Source: Amycolatopsis benzoatilytica AK 16/65
GTDB lineage: Bacteria; Actinomycetota; Actinomycetes; Mycobacteriales; Pseudonocardiaceae
Direction of reading: 5' to 3'
NCBI RefSeq assembly: GCF_000383915.1
Contig: NZ_KB912942.1
Location: forward strand, 2,082,561 to 2,146,560
Length of the DNA stretch: 64,000 bases
Under the pieces are notes generated by a model. That model did no database searches and was not told the DNA's origin. It saw only the letters and a program-made list of their open reading frames with translations. The translations under genes and the position numbers were made by a program. Positions within the stretch are counted from its first letter, which is position 1; every line of letters begins with the position of its first letter. Below are positions 34,665 through 42,889 of the stretch, one piece after another.

Positions 34665-35165
34665 TCACAGCGCTGCCTGTTCAGTGGTTTCGCGCTGGGG
34701 GAATGGGTGGCGGATCAGTCGCGAGGCCAAGACTGTGCACACGATGGCGATGGGAATTTCCACGCATACTGCCATCACGATCGCGATAGCCAGCTCGCCC
34801 CCGGACGTCGCCGCGGTAACGTCGAACCAGGCGTCTGTCAGAAGAAGCGCAGCGGCCGCGGTGGCGGTTAGCGTGCAGCGATTGTCCGCCTGCTTCAGGA
34901 ATCGACCGGTGGCGAACAGGGTCAGTGCCTCGCAACTGTCCAGACCGACCCAGGCGAGCGCCCAGTGACTGTCCATCGCCTGCTTCGGCAACGACATCGA
35001 CAGATAAAGAATCCACGGGATCATGATCAGGCCCGCGGTGGCGAAGGCCCGGCCGAGACGTCGCGCGCTTCGCGTACCGGGTAAGTCCGGTATCGCCGAC
35101 GAGTGGTCAGCGCTGCTGAGCGCTTCGATCGTGTTGGTGCTCCGACATTCCGGGTCCTGCTTCAT
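34665..35165 (-). CDS. four-helix membrane protein of unknown function
   Basis: 166 residues. A ~40-residue polar N-terminus is followed by four probable membrane helices (GLIMIPWILYLSMSLP; GLDSCEALTLFATG; LTATAAAALLLTDAWFDV; AIAIVMAVCVEIPIAIVC). The pattern W-x-x-x-W-V-G-L-D, TDAWFDVTAATSG recurs in actinobacterial hypothetical membrane proteins. No function known to me. Its ATG overlaps the stop of a short upstream frame (ATGA), so the two may be cotranscribed. Confidence 0.68.
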   Translation of the reverse strand: MKQDPECRSTNTIEALSSADHSSAIPDLPGTRSARRLGRAFATAGLIMIPWILYLSMSLPKQAMDSHWALAWVGLDSCEALTLFATGRFLKQADNRCTLTATAAAALLLTDAWFDVTAATSGGELAIAIVMAVCVEIPIAIVCTVLASRLIRHPFPQRETTEQAAL

Positions 35166-35347
35166 GCTCGGGGAGAACCCGCCACTAGGGCGGCGCGCAA
35201 CGCCGGACAGACCAGAAGCGGCCAGCGGGCACCGGAATCGGGCGGACCCAGGATCATCCGCACCGTCGTGGACAAGGTCACGCCGGCCGGGCCGTCGTCG
35301 TATTTCTTCGTCGCGTCGCGAGGATCGATCACCGGGGAAATCGTCAT
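35162..35347 (-). CDS. possible small protein coupled to the membrane protein
   Basis: 61 residues (MTISPVIDPRDATKKYDDGP ... LRAALVAGSPRA). Its only support is that its TGA overlaps the next gene's start as ATGA, the junction used throughout this window. No ribosome site is evident and the composition could be chance. If it is not real, 35166-35491 is a 326-bp promoter region. Confidence 0.3.
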   Translation of the reverse strand: MTISPVIDPRDATKKYDDGPAGVTLSTTVRMILGPPDSGARWPLLVCPALRAALVAGSPRA

Positions 35348-35491
35348 GACCACGAACCTAGGAACAGACCGCTGTCCGTCGCGTCGGCCCGCGGATGTCA
35401 TCGTGCCCAAGGCCGTCGTCCCTGAGGTGTACCGGCGCGTACCTCCCCGGGGCGACGCGCAAAGCTGACGCCGTTGCATACGGTCTTCCGT

Positions 35492-36703
35492 ATGGAAGAG
35501 CTTCTCCAGCGTCTCTCGACATCGAAGCGGGTGACCTGGTTGATGTCGCATGCCGTGGTGCTGGTCACCGCGTGCTTCTACGCGCTGATGCTCGGCGAGA
35601 CGATGCCGACCCATGAGGTCGCGGGCTACGCCGGCCTGCTCCGGTATCCCACCCTCCGGTTCCCTCAGCTGGTGGGTCTGTGCGTTGTGCTCGCTCTTCC
35701 GGTTCTGCTGGTGCGCCGTCTGCCGACGGTGGTCTTCGTCATGATCCTGGGCGAATCAGTCCTCGGCGACCTCTTCGGCGCGCGGCCCTGGATCGTGCTT
35801 GTCCTGCTCGTCGCCTTGAGCGGGTACCTCGCCGTCCGGCGGCCGAAGGCTGCCGCCGTCGGCTCCGTCGCGGGCGTCGCGGCCGCGTTCGCCAGCGACA
35901 TCCACTCGTACCCCGGGGAAACCCTCAGCGACGCGGCCCAATGGGCTGGGCAGTCCGCGTTGTGGTTCGCGGTCGCGTGGGTCTTCGGAGGGGTGTATCG
36001 CAAACGCCGTGAATACGTCGAAGCACTGGACGAGCAGCGGGCGGCCCGCGCCGTCGTGACCGAGCGGCTTCAGATCGCCCGCGAATTGCACGACAGCGTC
36101 GCGCACAGCATCGGGATCATCACGGTGCTGTCGGGAGCGGCGGCGCGGGTCGTTGAGTCCAAGCCCGAGCAGGCACGGCAGGCGTTGACCGGCATCGAGA
36201 CCACCAGCCGGCAGACGCTACTCGAGCTGCAGCGCATGCTCGGCGCGCTACGCCGCGCCGAGCCGGACGACGCCCTGCCGCCTGCTGCTCCGCTGGCGCC
36301 GGCCGGCAGCCTGGCCGAAATCCCGCAGCTCGCCGAACGGACGGCCGACGCCGGGGTGCGGGTCCACGTGAGCTGGCGGGGCGAGCGGCGTCCGCTGCCG
36401 CCGGAGATCGAACTGTCGGCGTTCCGGATCGTCCAGGAGTCGGTGACGAACGTGGTGCGGCATTCCGGAGCGGCCGCGTGCCGGGTCGCGGTCGGTTACG
36501 AGCCGGAAGGCGTGACGGTCGAGGTGGTGGACGACGGGGACGACGGTCTCGGCGGCCCGGGCCGTCCGAAGCTCCCGGCGGCCGGCGGGAGCGGCTTCGG
36601 CCTGCTCGGCATGCGCGAGCGGGTCACGCTGTTGTCCGGCCAGTTCAGCGCGGGCCGGCGTCCGGAGGGCGGGTTCCGGGTGACGGCAAGGCTTCCGGCA
36701 TGA
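35492..36703 (+). CDS. sensor histidine kinase, NarL/DesK type
   Basis: 403 residues from ATG 35492 (in-frame TTG 35474 is an alternative; no strong ribosome site). About five or six N-terminal membrane helices (to ~150) without a large external domain, then HisKA_3 with phosphoacceptor His200 in IARELHDSVAHSIGI, and a HATPase_c domain: ELSAFRIVQESVTNVVRHSG (N-box), VVDDGDDG (G1) and GSGFGLLGMRERV (G2). Autophosphorylates and passes phosphate to the response regulator. The signal is probably sensed in or at the membrane. The stop overlaps the regulator start. Confidence 0.92.
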   Translation: MEELLQRLSTSKRVTWLMSHAVVLVTACFYALMLGETMPTHEVAGYAGLLRYPTLRFPQLVGLCVVLALPVLLVRRLPTVVFVMILGESVLGDLFGARPWIVLVLLVALSGYLAVRRPKAAAVGSVAGVAAAFASDIHSYPGETLSDAAQWAGQSALWFAVAWVFGGVYRKRREYVEALDEQRAARAVVTERLQIARELHDSVAHSIGIITVLSGAAARVVESKPEQARQALTGIETTSRQTLLELQRMLGALRRAEPDDALPPAAPLAPAGSLAEIPQLAERTADAGVRVHVSWRGERRPLPPEIELSAFRIVQESVTNVVRHSGAAACRVAVGYEPEGVTVEVVDDGDDGLGGPGRPKLPAAGGSGFGLLGMRERVTLLSGQFSAGRRPEGGFRVTARLPA

Positions 36704-37383
36704 GCGTGCGGGTGCTGCTGGTCGACGACCAGCCGCTGATGCTGGTTGGGCTCGCGATCCTGATCGGCGACACCGAGGATCTGGAGGTGGCCGGCCAGGC
36801 CGGCGACGGCCGGGAGGCCGTGCGCCTGGCGCGTGAGCTGCGGCCGGACGTCGTGGTGATGGACATCCGGATGCCGGGCATGGACGGGATCGAGGCGACC
36901 CGCCAGGCGACCGCCGAGCCGGATGCGCCCAAGGTGCTGGTGCTGACGACCTTCGACGACGACGAGTACGTCTACGGCGCATTGCGTGCCGGGGCAAGCG
37001 GATTCCTCCTCAAGAGCATGGCCCTGGACGCGATCCTGGACGCGATCCGCGTGGTGGCCGCCGGGGACGCACTGATCGCGCCCAGCGTGACCCGCCGGCT
37101 GATCGCGGACTTCGCGGGCGCGTCCCGCCCCGCGTCCCCCGGACCGGACCCCGAACCCGCCACGGACTCGAGTCTCCTCGGGGAGATCACCGACCGGGAG
37201 CGCGAGGTGCTGACACTGGTCGGACAGGGACTGTCGAACACGGAGATCGCCGAACGATTGGTGATCAGCGTGGCGACGGCGAAGACTCATGTCGCGCGTC
37301 TGTTCGCCAAGCTCGAGGCCCGGGACCGCGTCCAGCTGGCGATCATCGCCTTCCAGACCGGACTCGTGCTTCGCAGCCGATAG
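36700..37383 (+). CDS. NarL/FixJ-family response regulator
   Basis: 227 residues. Receiver domain with Asp9/Asp10, phosphoacceptor Asp55 in VVVMDIRMPGMDG, Thr in VLTTFDDDEY and Lys in GFLLKSM; a Pro-rich linker; LuxR-type helix-turn-helix (LTDRE-like ITDREREVLTLVGQGLSN, then TEIAERLVISVATAKTHVAR). Overlaps the kinase stop as ATGA and forms a standard pair with it. Target genes unknown. Confidence 0.94.
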   Translation: MSVRVLLVDDQPLMLVGLAILIGDTEDLEVAGQAGDGREAVRLARELRPDVVVMDIRMPGMDGIEATRQATAEPDAPKVLVLTTFDDDEYVYGALRAGASGFLLKSMALDAILDAIRVVAAGDALIAPSVTRRLIADFAGASRPASPGPDPEPATDSSLLGEITDREREVLTLVGQGLSNTEIAERLVISVATAKTHVARLFAKLEARDRVQLAIIAFQTGLVLRSR

Positions 37384-37531
37384 GGCAGGCGGAGAACGAT
37401 TGCCGACCACGAGTTCATCGAGTCCTTTGCGTTGCAAGGACTCTGCGCGTCGATCGAGCCGGTGGGAAATGCCTGCGGCCAACGCGTTGGCCGAGTCCGC
37501 CAACCGGCTTCACTCCCGCCTCGGCTACCTC

Positions 37532-38446
37532 CTAAGCAGGGCAACCGCGGCGGTAGCCGACCGAATCCGGATCGTCGGTGTGGCCGCGCTGGCCGCCGAA
37601 CGTGCGAACCAGGGAGCGATCGAGCGGAACCGGGCGGATGACGACACCGTCCAGATAGGACCGGCCCGCGAGGCGCACCGCCGTCCGGACCGCGAACCGG
37701 GGATCGGGCAGGCTGTGTACCCGACGCAGATTCGACGGGCTGATCGCGGCGAGGACTTCCCGCCCCAGCGGCCGGAGCGGGCCCGGCAGGACGCGCGCGG
37801 CGAAGTCTTCGGCGAGAGCTTCGGCGACCGCTCGACCGGCCGTGCTGGGGGCGAACTCGCGGCGCTCGTAGTCGTCTGCCCACTGCTGCATGCCGGCGCG
37901 GGTGGTGGGGATGCCGTTCAAGTGCTGTCGCTGGGCGACCGCCCGCCAGAACCGCCAATGGGCTTCGAGTTCCGCCGGCGTGAACGGCCGTGCTCCCAGA
38001 GCGAGCGCTACGGCCGCCGGGTCGAGCGCCAGGGTGCTCAACGTGTAGAGCGCATCGTCATTGCGGATCGGGAAGTGGGCGTGGATCTCGTTCATCCGCT
38101 CGATCCACGCGATGCCTTCCGGCGAGTCGGGCCCGTGGTCCAAGAGCTGGCCGAAGAACAGGATGGTGTCGTCGTTGCGCAGTGCCGTGTCGCGGATGAT
38201 GTCACCGGTGCCGCGTCGCCACAGGATCCGGGCCATGGCCGGCACCGCGACCTGCTTCATGAACGCGATGGTGAACATCGCGAGGACCAGCCGCCGGTTG
38301 CCGTGCAGCACCTGCAGGCTGGACCGCGCGATCTCGACGTGATCCGCCTCCGGGTCCAGCCGCGCGATGCGCCGGCGTTCCGCGCCGCCGGTCCGCCAGC
38401 GGCGCCCGGCCGCTGTCCTCTCGATCGCCTTGCTCGCGCCAACCAT
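37532..38446 (-). CDS. MpaB/latex-clearing-type oxygenase (DUF2236)
   Basis: 304 residues from ATG 38446, preceded by a strong AAGGAGG; the GTG at 38467 would overlap the operator. The sequence has the arrangement of the MpaB/rubber oxygenase family: FMKQVAVPAMARIL near the start, RNDDTILFFGQLLDHG, RMNEIHAHFPIRNDDALYTL (with the conserved H-x-x-F region) and a C-terminal R/L-rich helix. Members bind b-type heme or act on fungal/lipid substrates. It is divergent from a TetR gene with a perfect operator between. Confidence 0.82.
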   Translation of the reverse strand: MVGASKAIERTAAGRRWRTGGAERRRIARLDPEADHVEIARSSLQVLHGNRRLVLAMFTIAFMKQVAVPAMARILWRRGTGDIIRDTALRNDDTILFFGQLLDHGPDSPEGIAWIERMNEIHAHFPIRNDDALYTLSTLALDPAAVALALGARPFTPAELEAHWRFWRAVAQRQHLNGIPTTRAGMQQWADDYERREFAPSTAGRAVAEALAEDFAARVLPGPLRPLGREVLAAISPSNLRRVHSLPDPRFAVRTAVRLAGRSYLDGVVIRPVPLDRSLVRTFGGQRGHTDDPDSVGYRRGCPA

Positions 38447-38460
38447 CGACCGGCCTCCTT

Positions 38461-38480
38461 TTGACACTACGCCGTGTCAA
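38461..38480. promoter_or_regulatory. TetR operator TTGACAC-N6-GTGTCAA
   Basis: Perfect 7-6-7 palindrome between the divergent MpaB-type and TetR genes. It starts 14 bp upstream of the MpaB-type start, and a third half-site GTGTCAA lies at 38509-38515, next to the TetR start. Confidence 0.75.
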
Positions 38481-38523
38481 CTTTCACCATGCTGCCTGGA
38501 ACGACCTCGTGTCAAGATGGGGC

Positions 38524-39150
38524 GTGGCACGTACCGTCATCCGCCCCCACCGCGGCGTCAGCGCCGAAGACCGCACCACCGCACGCCGGGCGCGCTTGCT
38601 CGCCGCCGGACGTGCGCAGGTCGCGGAGAACGGCGTGGCCGGCCTGTCGGTCGACGGCGTCTGCCGCCAGGCAGGGCTGACCAAGCGCTACTTCTACGAG
38701 AGCTTCACCGGCATGGACGCCATGCTGGCGGCGATGTTCGACGACGCGGTCGAAGCCTTGCGAGCCGCCTTGTCCGCAACGCTCGCATCGGCTCCGCCCG
38801 TCTTCGAGCAACGCGTACGCGAAGCGGTGCGAACAGTTCTCACGACCCTGTCGTCCGACCGTGGCTGGTCTCGGCTGTGGGCCGAAGCCTCCGCGCACCC
38901 AGTCCTGCGAATTCGCCGCAACGCCGCCCTCGACGGGTTCGTCGCGGCCCTGACCGGCGAGCTGGACGACGCAGGCCCCCAAGATCCCGCGACGACCCTG
39001 CTCGTCCTCGTAGCGGGCGTCACCGAGCTGGTCGAACGCCGCCTGCAGGACGACCTGGACATCAGCGACGACGCCTTGGTCGACCAGCTTGTTCTGATCG
39101 GCGTCGCGGCCTGCGCGCCGCTGCGGCCCGGCGGTGGCCAAACGGGGTAG
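38524..39150 (+). CDS. TetR-family transcriptional regulator
   Basis: 208 residues from GTG 38524 (GATGGGG upstream); GTG 38509 and TTG 38461 are in frame but run through the operator half-sites. HTH: LLAAGRAQVAENGVAGLSV, then DGVCRQAGLTKRYFYESFTGMDAMLAAMF. C-terminal domain ends LVERRLQDDLDISDDALVDQ. Presumed autoregulated repressor of the divergent MpaB-type oxygenase. Confidence 0.88.
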   Translation: MARTVIRPHRGVSAEDRTTARRARLLAAGRAQVAENGVAGLSVDGVCRQAGLTKRYFYESFTGMDAMLAAMFDDAVEALRAALSATLASAPPVFEQRVREAVRTVLTTLSSDRGWSRLWAEASAHPVLRIRRNAALDGFVAALTGELDDAGPQDPATTLLVLVAGVTELVERRLQDDLDISDDALVDQLVLIGVAACAPLRPGGGQTG

Positions 39151-39207
39151 AGGCGCACCTCGAATAATCGAATGGTTGTCCGCCTTCGGCGCGGGTAGTC
39201 CTCCGGA

Positions 39208-39459
39208 GTGAACGTCAAGATCTTCATCCGTGAGTTCCCCGTCGCGCACCTCGCCATCGGGGTGGTCGGCAACGTCATCTTCTTCGTCGGGAGTGTCCTG
39301 TTCATCTGGCATGCGACCGAGCTCGTCGCGATCTGGTTGTTCATCATCGGCTCGTTCGGGATGATGCTCGGCGCGGTCGGCCAGGCGGTCTACATCCACG
39401 AGCGGCATCGTCTCAACGGCGCACCCGGGGAGGCCGCCCGGTCATCGCTGCGGGGTTGA
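39208..39459 (+). CDS. YrhK-like two-helix membrane protein
   Basis: 83 residues from GTG 39208. Two membrane helices, LAIGVVGNVIFFVGSVLFIW and AIWLFIIGSFGMMLGAVGQ, with the glycine spacing of the YrhK family, then a short basic tail (IHERHRLNG). Function unknown. 57 bp behind TetR on the same strand. Confidence 0.72.
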   Translation: MNVKIFIREFPVAHLAIGVVGNVIFFVGSVLFIWHATELVAIWLFIIGSFGMMLGAVGQAVYIHERHRLNGAPGEAARSSLRG

Positions 39460-39808
39460 CCGCAGCGCCGTCGCAGCGACGGCGGGCGATGCAGTGGCGG
39501 TCAGCTCGCGCCGAGGCCGCCTGCCCGATCGTGCCGCTGCCCGCATCGGTCAGGCGATGTCGCGGACCGTGTTGCGCAGCGTCCCGAGTTTGGTCACGTC
39601 GGGTTCCTCGGGCAAAGGAGCCGACCGCGGCGATCACGTAGACGGTATTGCTGGCGGGGGTATGGGGATCGTTGCCGTCGGGACCCTGCTGCACGACCGC
39701 CGACCCGCGGAAGCGCGGCGGGAGTACGGTGGTACGCATGACTTTATGAACCTCGTTCCGGTGCTTCGATCGGTGCCTCAACAGGAGTTCAACCCTTGGT
39801 AATTGACG
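39460..39808. other. 349-bp intergenic region
   Basis: No gene I can support. A minus-strand frame (MRTTVLPPRFRGSAVVQQGP ...) looks protein-like for ~45 residues but then degenerates. GC falls towards the right end. Confidence 0.4.
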
Positions 39809-40299
39809 ATGGCAGCTGACGTATCAGCGAACCTTAATGCGCACCGGACGTATGAGAAACCATGTGACGGGCTTGGGGGAAACCCGTTCAAGCTTGCATG
39901 TTCATGTGCGGAGCCTGCTACCCGTCCGGAGATAGCTTCGGCATGGCGCGGCCGTGATGTACCAGACGAACTGGTCCAAGCGTGGCTGGTCAGTCGGCAG
40001 TCTCGACAGTTTGAAGGCGTAGAGTATGGTCAGTGGGGATTTGTCCTCCTCTCGCCTGAAGCTGCACTGAAGCGAACAATTGAAGAATTGTCCCATCGTG
40101 CTTCCGATTACCGTTCTCGCGATATTGTGGCGGGCGAGTTCATTGGAGATGAGGAGCTGGTCGTTCTCGCTCCTTTTCCTTGCCGATGGACGGTCGGACT
40201 GAATGGTATCCTGGAGGCGGCAGTTTTGCGGAGTTCTTGGAATGCTATTTGTGCTCTCTGGGTGAGAAGTATTGGGAACGGCGGAATCTGCCGGACTAG
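39809..40299 (+). pseudogene. SUKH (SMI1/KNR4)-like immunity protein, one frameshift, AT-rich
   Basis: The frame from 39809 contains RHxVPDELVQAWLVSRQSR-type sequence, EYGQWGFVLLSPEAALKR, then DYRSRDIVAGEFIGDEELVVL, the usual core of SUKH immunity proteins. In the T-rich run near 40170 homology moves to the -1 frame and continues MDGRTEWYPGGGSFAEFLEC, then LGEKYWERRNLPD and stop TAG at 40297-40299. A one-base loss, a sequencing error or a programmed shift would explain it. Base composition is clearly lower in GC than the neighbours, a sign of recent transfer. SUKH proteins protect against contact-dependent or polymorphic toxins; no toxin gene is adjacent. Confidence 0.75.
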
Positions 40300-40407
40300 T
40301 CGGACGTGAACGGGTGCGGTGTTCCGTGCCGGTCGAGCGCGGAGCCGGCGGAGAACTCGGACCGGTCCGGGTCCCGGCGGATCGTCAGGGACACGCGGTC
40401 GGCTTAG

Positions 40408-40541
40408 AGCGTGTCTCGTTTGGTGCAGTGGACGGGGCGGGCTCGTCCGTGAAGGGCCTCTTGAGGGAATCTGAGTCCCTCAAGGGGCCCTTCACGGACG
40501 TCCACGCGCGATCGCGGTGCCCCAGCCAACTGAGACACGCT
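40408..40541. mobile_element. 134-bp MITE-like element with 5-bp target duplication
   Basis: Terminal inverted repeats AGCGTGTCTC (40408-40417) and GAGACACGCT (40532-40541) are perfect for 10 bp and continue imperfectly (TTTGG/CCAAC). CTTAG flanks both ends directly (40403-40407, 40542-40546). The middle is a large hairpin: GTCCGTGAAGGGCC.CTTGAGGGA paired with TCCCTCAAG.GGCCCTTCACGGAC. No coding capacity. The right duplication contains the stop codon of the adjacent lipase gene. Confidence 0.75.
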
Positions 40542-40542
40542 C

Positions 40543-41778
40543 TTAGAATGCGGTGCGCTGAACGCGGACCTGGGAATAGGGGGTCGGGCCGGTCAGCAGT
40601 GGTTCGGGACGGCTCTGAGTCACGTGGTCGGCGAACGCGGCAAGGTAGGCGTTGGCGATGGTGAGCGCTTCGGTGCCGTCGATGGGACCGAGCGGGATTT
40701 GGGACCGGATCGGTGCGGCGAGGTAGTAGCTGCCGTAGTCGCTGAAATTGAAATGCTCGGCTCCGGTGATCTGGTAGCACCAGGCACCGTCGGTGCTGGC
40801 GGCCAGCAGGGTGCGGGCGGCGTCCTGACTGGCCCGGTCGCCCGCGTCGGCGGGTCGGCAGGTGCCGGTGATGCAGGAGTTGTCGCTGCCGATCAGCAGC
40901 ATTGGTTTGGCCAGCCCGAGGTGCACGACGGGGCCGTACTGAGTGCCGTCGAGGTCGGCCGCGCCGGCGCAGTGGGGATCGGTGCGGCACGCCTCCAGCG
41001 CGGAGCTGCCGCCGAAGGAGTGGCCGATGTATACGACGGTGCTGGCGTTGATGTGCCCGGTGAACCGGCCGCTGGAGTTCAGTGTCGCGGCCTGTGTGGC
41101 GGCGAATCTGCCGTCTGCGGCCCAGATGGCGATCAGCCGGTCGCCGTCGGTCTGCGCTTGGCCCGCATGCTCGTTCGCGGAGTCGGTCGATGCCGGCTTG
41201 CCTGCGTCCGTGCCGGCCACCGCCTGTCCGTTCAGGACGGTGAGGTTCGCACTGTAGGTGGGGGTGACGCCGACGACCAGATAGCCGTGGCTGGCCAGGT
41301 TTTCCGCGAGCGTGGTGTATTGCGGCGCGGCGAGGCCCATCCCCGGTTCCAGCACGACGACGGGGAACCGGCCGGCGGCGATCGGCGCATCGGCGAATGA
41401 GTGGTCCCGAACGTCGGTGAAGCTGGTTTCGCCAAGGGCGGCCGGACCGCCGACATGCAATCCCGTCCAGGCGCCCGGAGCGTAGGGCGCGGGCTGCGCA
41501 CCGGGGCCGGGCCGGCCCGGATACCACAGCCAGACCGACAGCTCTCGTGGCTTACCCGGGCCCGGCGCGAGCGGATCGGCGCGGGTGCGGTCGGTCCATT
41601 CGAGGATGGTCCGGCCGACCTGGTAGGGGCCGGTCGGGGCGGGCAGCGTGACCGGCTGCGCGGCCCGGATCGCGAAGTAGCCGACGGAACCGCCGAGCAC
41701 GAGAACGAGGGCGAGCCCGATCCAGAGAACCCACCGCGGCCATCGGCGTCTCCGCTTGCCTGTTGCGTCTTCACCCAT
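40543..41778 (-). CDS. membrane-anchored PAF-acetylhydrolase-like alpha/beta hydrolase
   Basis: 411 residues from ATG 41778 (another Met 27 nt upstream at 41805 would run through the operator). One N-terminal membrane helix after RRRRWPR (VLWIGLALVLVLGGSVGYFA), then a hydrolase domain of the PAF-acetylhydrolase isoform II type: VWLWYPG, FPVVVLEPGMG, nucleophile in VVYIGHSFGGSSALEAC, and GAEHFNFSDYG with the His. Likely cleaves short-chain ester or phospholipid outside the membrane. The TAA stop lies in the target duplication of the MITE, so an insertion may have set the present C-terminus. Divergent from PadR. Confidence 0.85.
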   Translation of the reverse strand: MGEDATGKRRRRWPRWVLWIGLALVLVLGGSVGYFAIRAAQPVTLPAPTGPYQVGRTILEWTDRTRADPLAPGPGKPRELSVWLWYPGRPGPGAQPAPYAPGAWTGLHVGGPAALGETSFTDVRDHSFADAPIAAGRFPVVVLEPGMGLAAPQYTTLAENLASHGYLVVGVTPTYSANLTVLNGQAVAGTDAGKPASTDSANEHAGQAQTDGDRLIAIWAADGRFAATQAATLNSSGRFTGHINASTVVYIGHSFGGSSALEACRTDPHCAGAADLDGTQYGPVVHLGLAKPMLLIGSDNSCITGTCRPADAGDRASQDAARTLLAASTDGAWCYQITGAEHFNFSDYGSYYLAAPIRSQIPLGPIDGTEALTIANAYLAAFADHVTQSRPEPLLTGPTPYSQVRVQRTAF

Positions 41779-41784
41779 GCCTGG

Positions 41785-41820
41785 ATAGTACGCGGCACGT
41801 AGCATCGAGTCACGTACTAT
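41785..41820. promoter_or_regulatory. PadR operator, ATAGTACG...CGTACTAT
   Basis: Perfect 8-bp inverted repeat (41785-41792 and 41813-41820) with a 20-bp spacer, filling the divergent gap between the lipase and PadR genes. Confidence 0.65.
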
Positions 41821-41843
41821 GGTTGGGGCAGCAAGGAGGACGC

Positions 41844-42155
41844 ATGCACAGCAACGACGCTCAGCTGCTGGTGCTCACCGCGCTCGCCGGCGGCCCGTTG
41901 CACGGGTACGCCATCAACACCGCGATCGAGGACCTGACCGGGGCCCGGCTCGGTCCGGGCAGCCTGTACGGCGCGCTCGCCCGTCTGGAGGCGCGACACC
42001 TGATCGAGCCCGTGGCGGGCCGGTCCGACGCGCGGGATCGGCAGCGCACCGTCCGCATCACCGCAGCCGGACGGGAGACCTTGCGCGCGGAACTCGAACA
42101 GATGGCCCGGGTTGCCCAGGTCGGGCTGCGCGCGCTGGGGGTCGCACCGGCATGA
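41844..42155 (+). CDS. PadR-family transcriptional regulator
   Basis: 103 residues from ATG 41844 with AAGGAGG upstream. PadR winged helix: LLVLTALAGGPLHGYAIN, then LGPGSLYGALARLEARHLIEPV and RITAAGRETLRAELEQM. Short subfamily without C-terminal domain. Its stop overlaps the next gene start (ATGA), a common PadR/integral-membrane-protein pairing. Probably represses itself and the divergent lipase through the ATAGTACG dyad. Confidence 0.92.
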   Translation: MHSNDAQLLVLTALAGGPLHGYAINTAIEDLTGARLGPGSLYGALARLEARHLIEPVAGRSDARDRQRTVRITAAGRETLRAELEQMARVAQVGLRALGVAPA

Positions 42156-42889
42156 ACGTGCCCGCACTGCTGCTGCGGCTCTATCCGCCCGGGATCCGCG
42201 AGCGATGGGGCAGCGAGATCGTGCACGAGGCGCGGCTGGCCGGACCGCGCTCCTGGTTCGACACCGCCGCCGGGGCCGCGAAACTGTGGCTGCATCCCAG
42301 CGACTGGCCCGAAACCGCGAACGAACAGACCAGCCGGGTCCTGACCACCGCGTTCGTCGCGGTCACCGTCGTAGCCACGCTGCTGGTGCGCGCGGCCGGC
42401 CCCGCCTCGCTCACCGCGAACCTCGGCCGTCCCACCACCAGCGCGTGGTTCGCGCCGGTCCTTGCCGGGCTGGCCCTGGCCGCACCGTTGCCGCCGCCGC
42501 ACTGGGCCACGCTTGGACGCCTGGTCGTCGCGGCTGCCCACAGCCTCATCGCGCCGGTCCTCGCGTTCGGCACCCTGTTCCTGATCGCGCACAGCGGATT
42601 GATCGTCCACCCGACCGGCGTGGCCAAGGTCCTGCTGGTCGGCTCCTACTGGGCCGTCCTCAGCTTCATTGCGATTCATTTGTGCCTGCTGACCGCACGC
42701 GTCGGCCGGTTCGCCGTGCTGCCGAGCACCCGGCGGCTGCGCCTCGCGTTGTTGCTGCTCGGGGCAGGGCTGGCGCTCGCGGCCGTGCAAACGCTGCTGA
42801 CCGGCACGCTGGTGCTGTCGTGCGGGCTGGCCGCTCTCGCCGCGGCCGTGTTCGCCGCTGGCCTCGACCTGCGCCGTATTGCAGAGTGA
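42152..42889 (+). CDS. integral membrane protein paired with PadR
   Basis: 245 residues. The N-terminal LLRLYPPGIRERWGSEIVHE is a cytoplasmic motif typical of PadR-associated membrane proteins; then about five to six helices (LTTAFVAVTVVATLLVR; APVLAFGTLFLIAHSG; VLLVGSYWAVLSFIAIHLCLL; LALLLLGAGLALAAVQ; LAALAAAVFAAGL). No transport motif. Function unknown; cotranscribed with PadR. Confidence 0.78.
   Translation: MNVPALLLRLYPPGIRERWGSEIVHEARLAGPRSWFDTAAGAAKLWLHPSDWPETANEQTSRVLTTAFVAVTVVATLLVRAAGPASLTANLGRPTTSAWFAPVLAGLALAAPLPPPHWATLGRLVVAAAHSLIAPVLAFGTLFLIAHSGLIVHPTGVAKVLLVGSYWAVLSFIAIHLCLLTARVGRFAVLPSTRRLRLALLLLGAGLALAAVQTLLTGTLVLSCGLAALAAAVFAAGLDLRRIAE

Noticed and set aside
39413..39781. 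Minus-strand frame with a protein-like start
   Set aside because: Sense is lost after ~45 residues and no family is recognised; a frameshifted gene is possible but not supportable.
40420..40530. The large palindrome as a simple transcription terminator
   Set aside because: It may stop transcription, but terminal repeats and CTTAG duplications fit a mobile element better.
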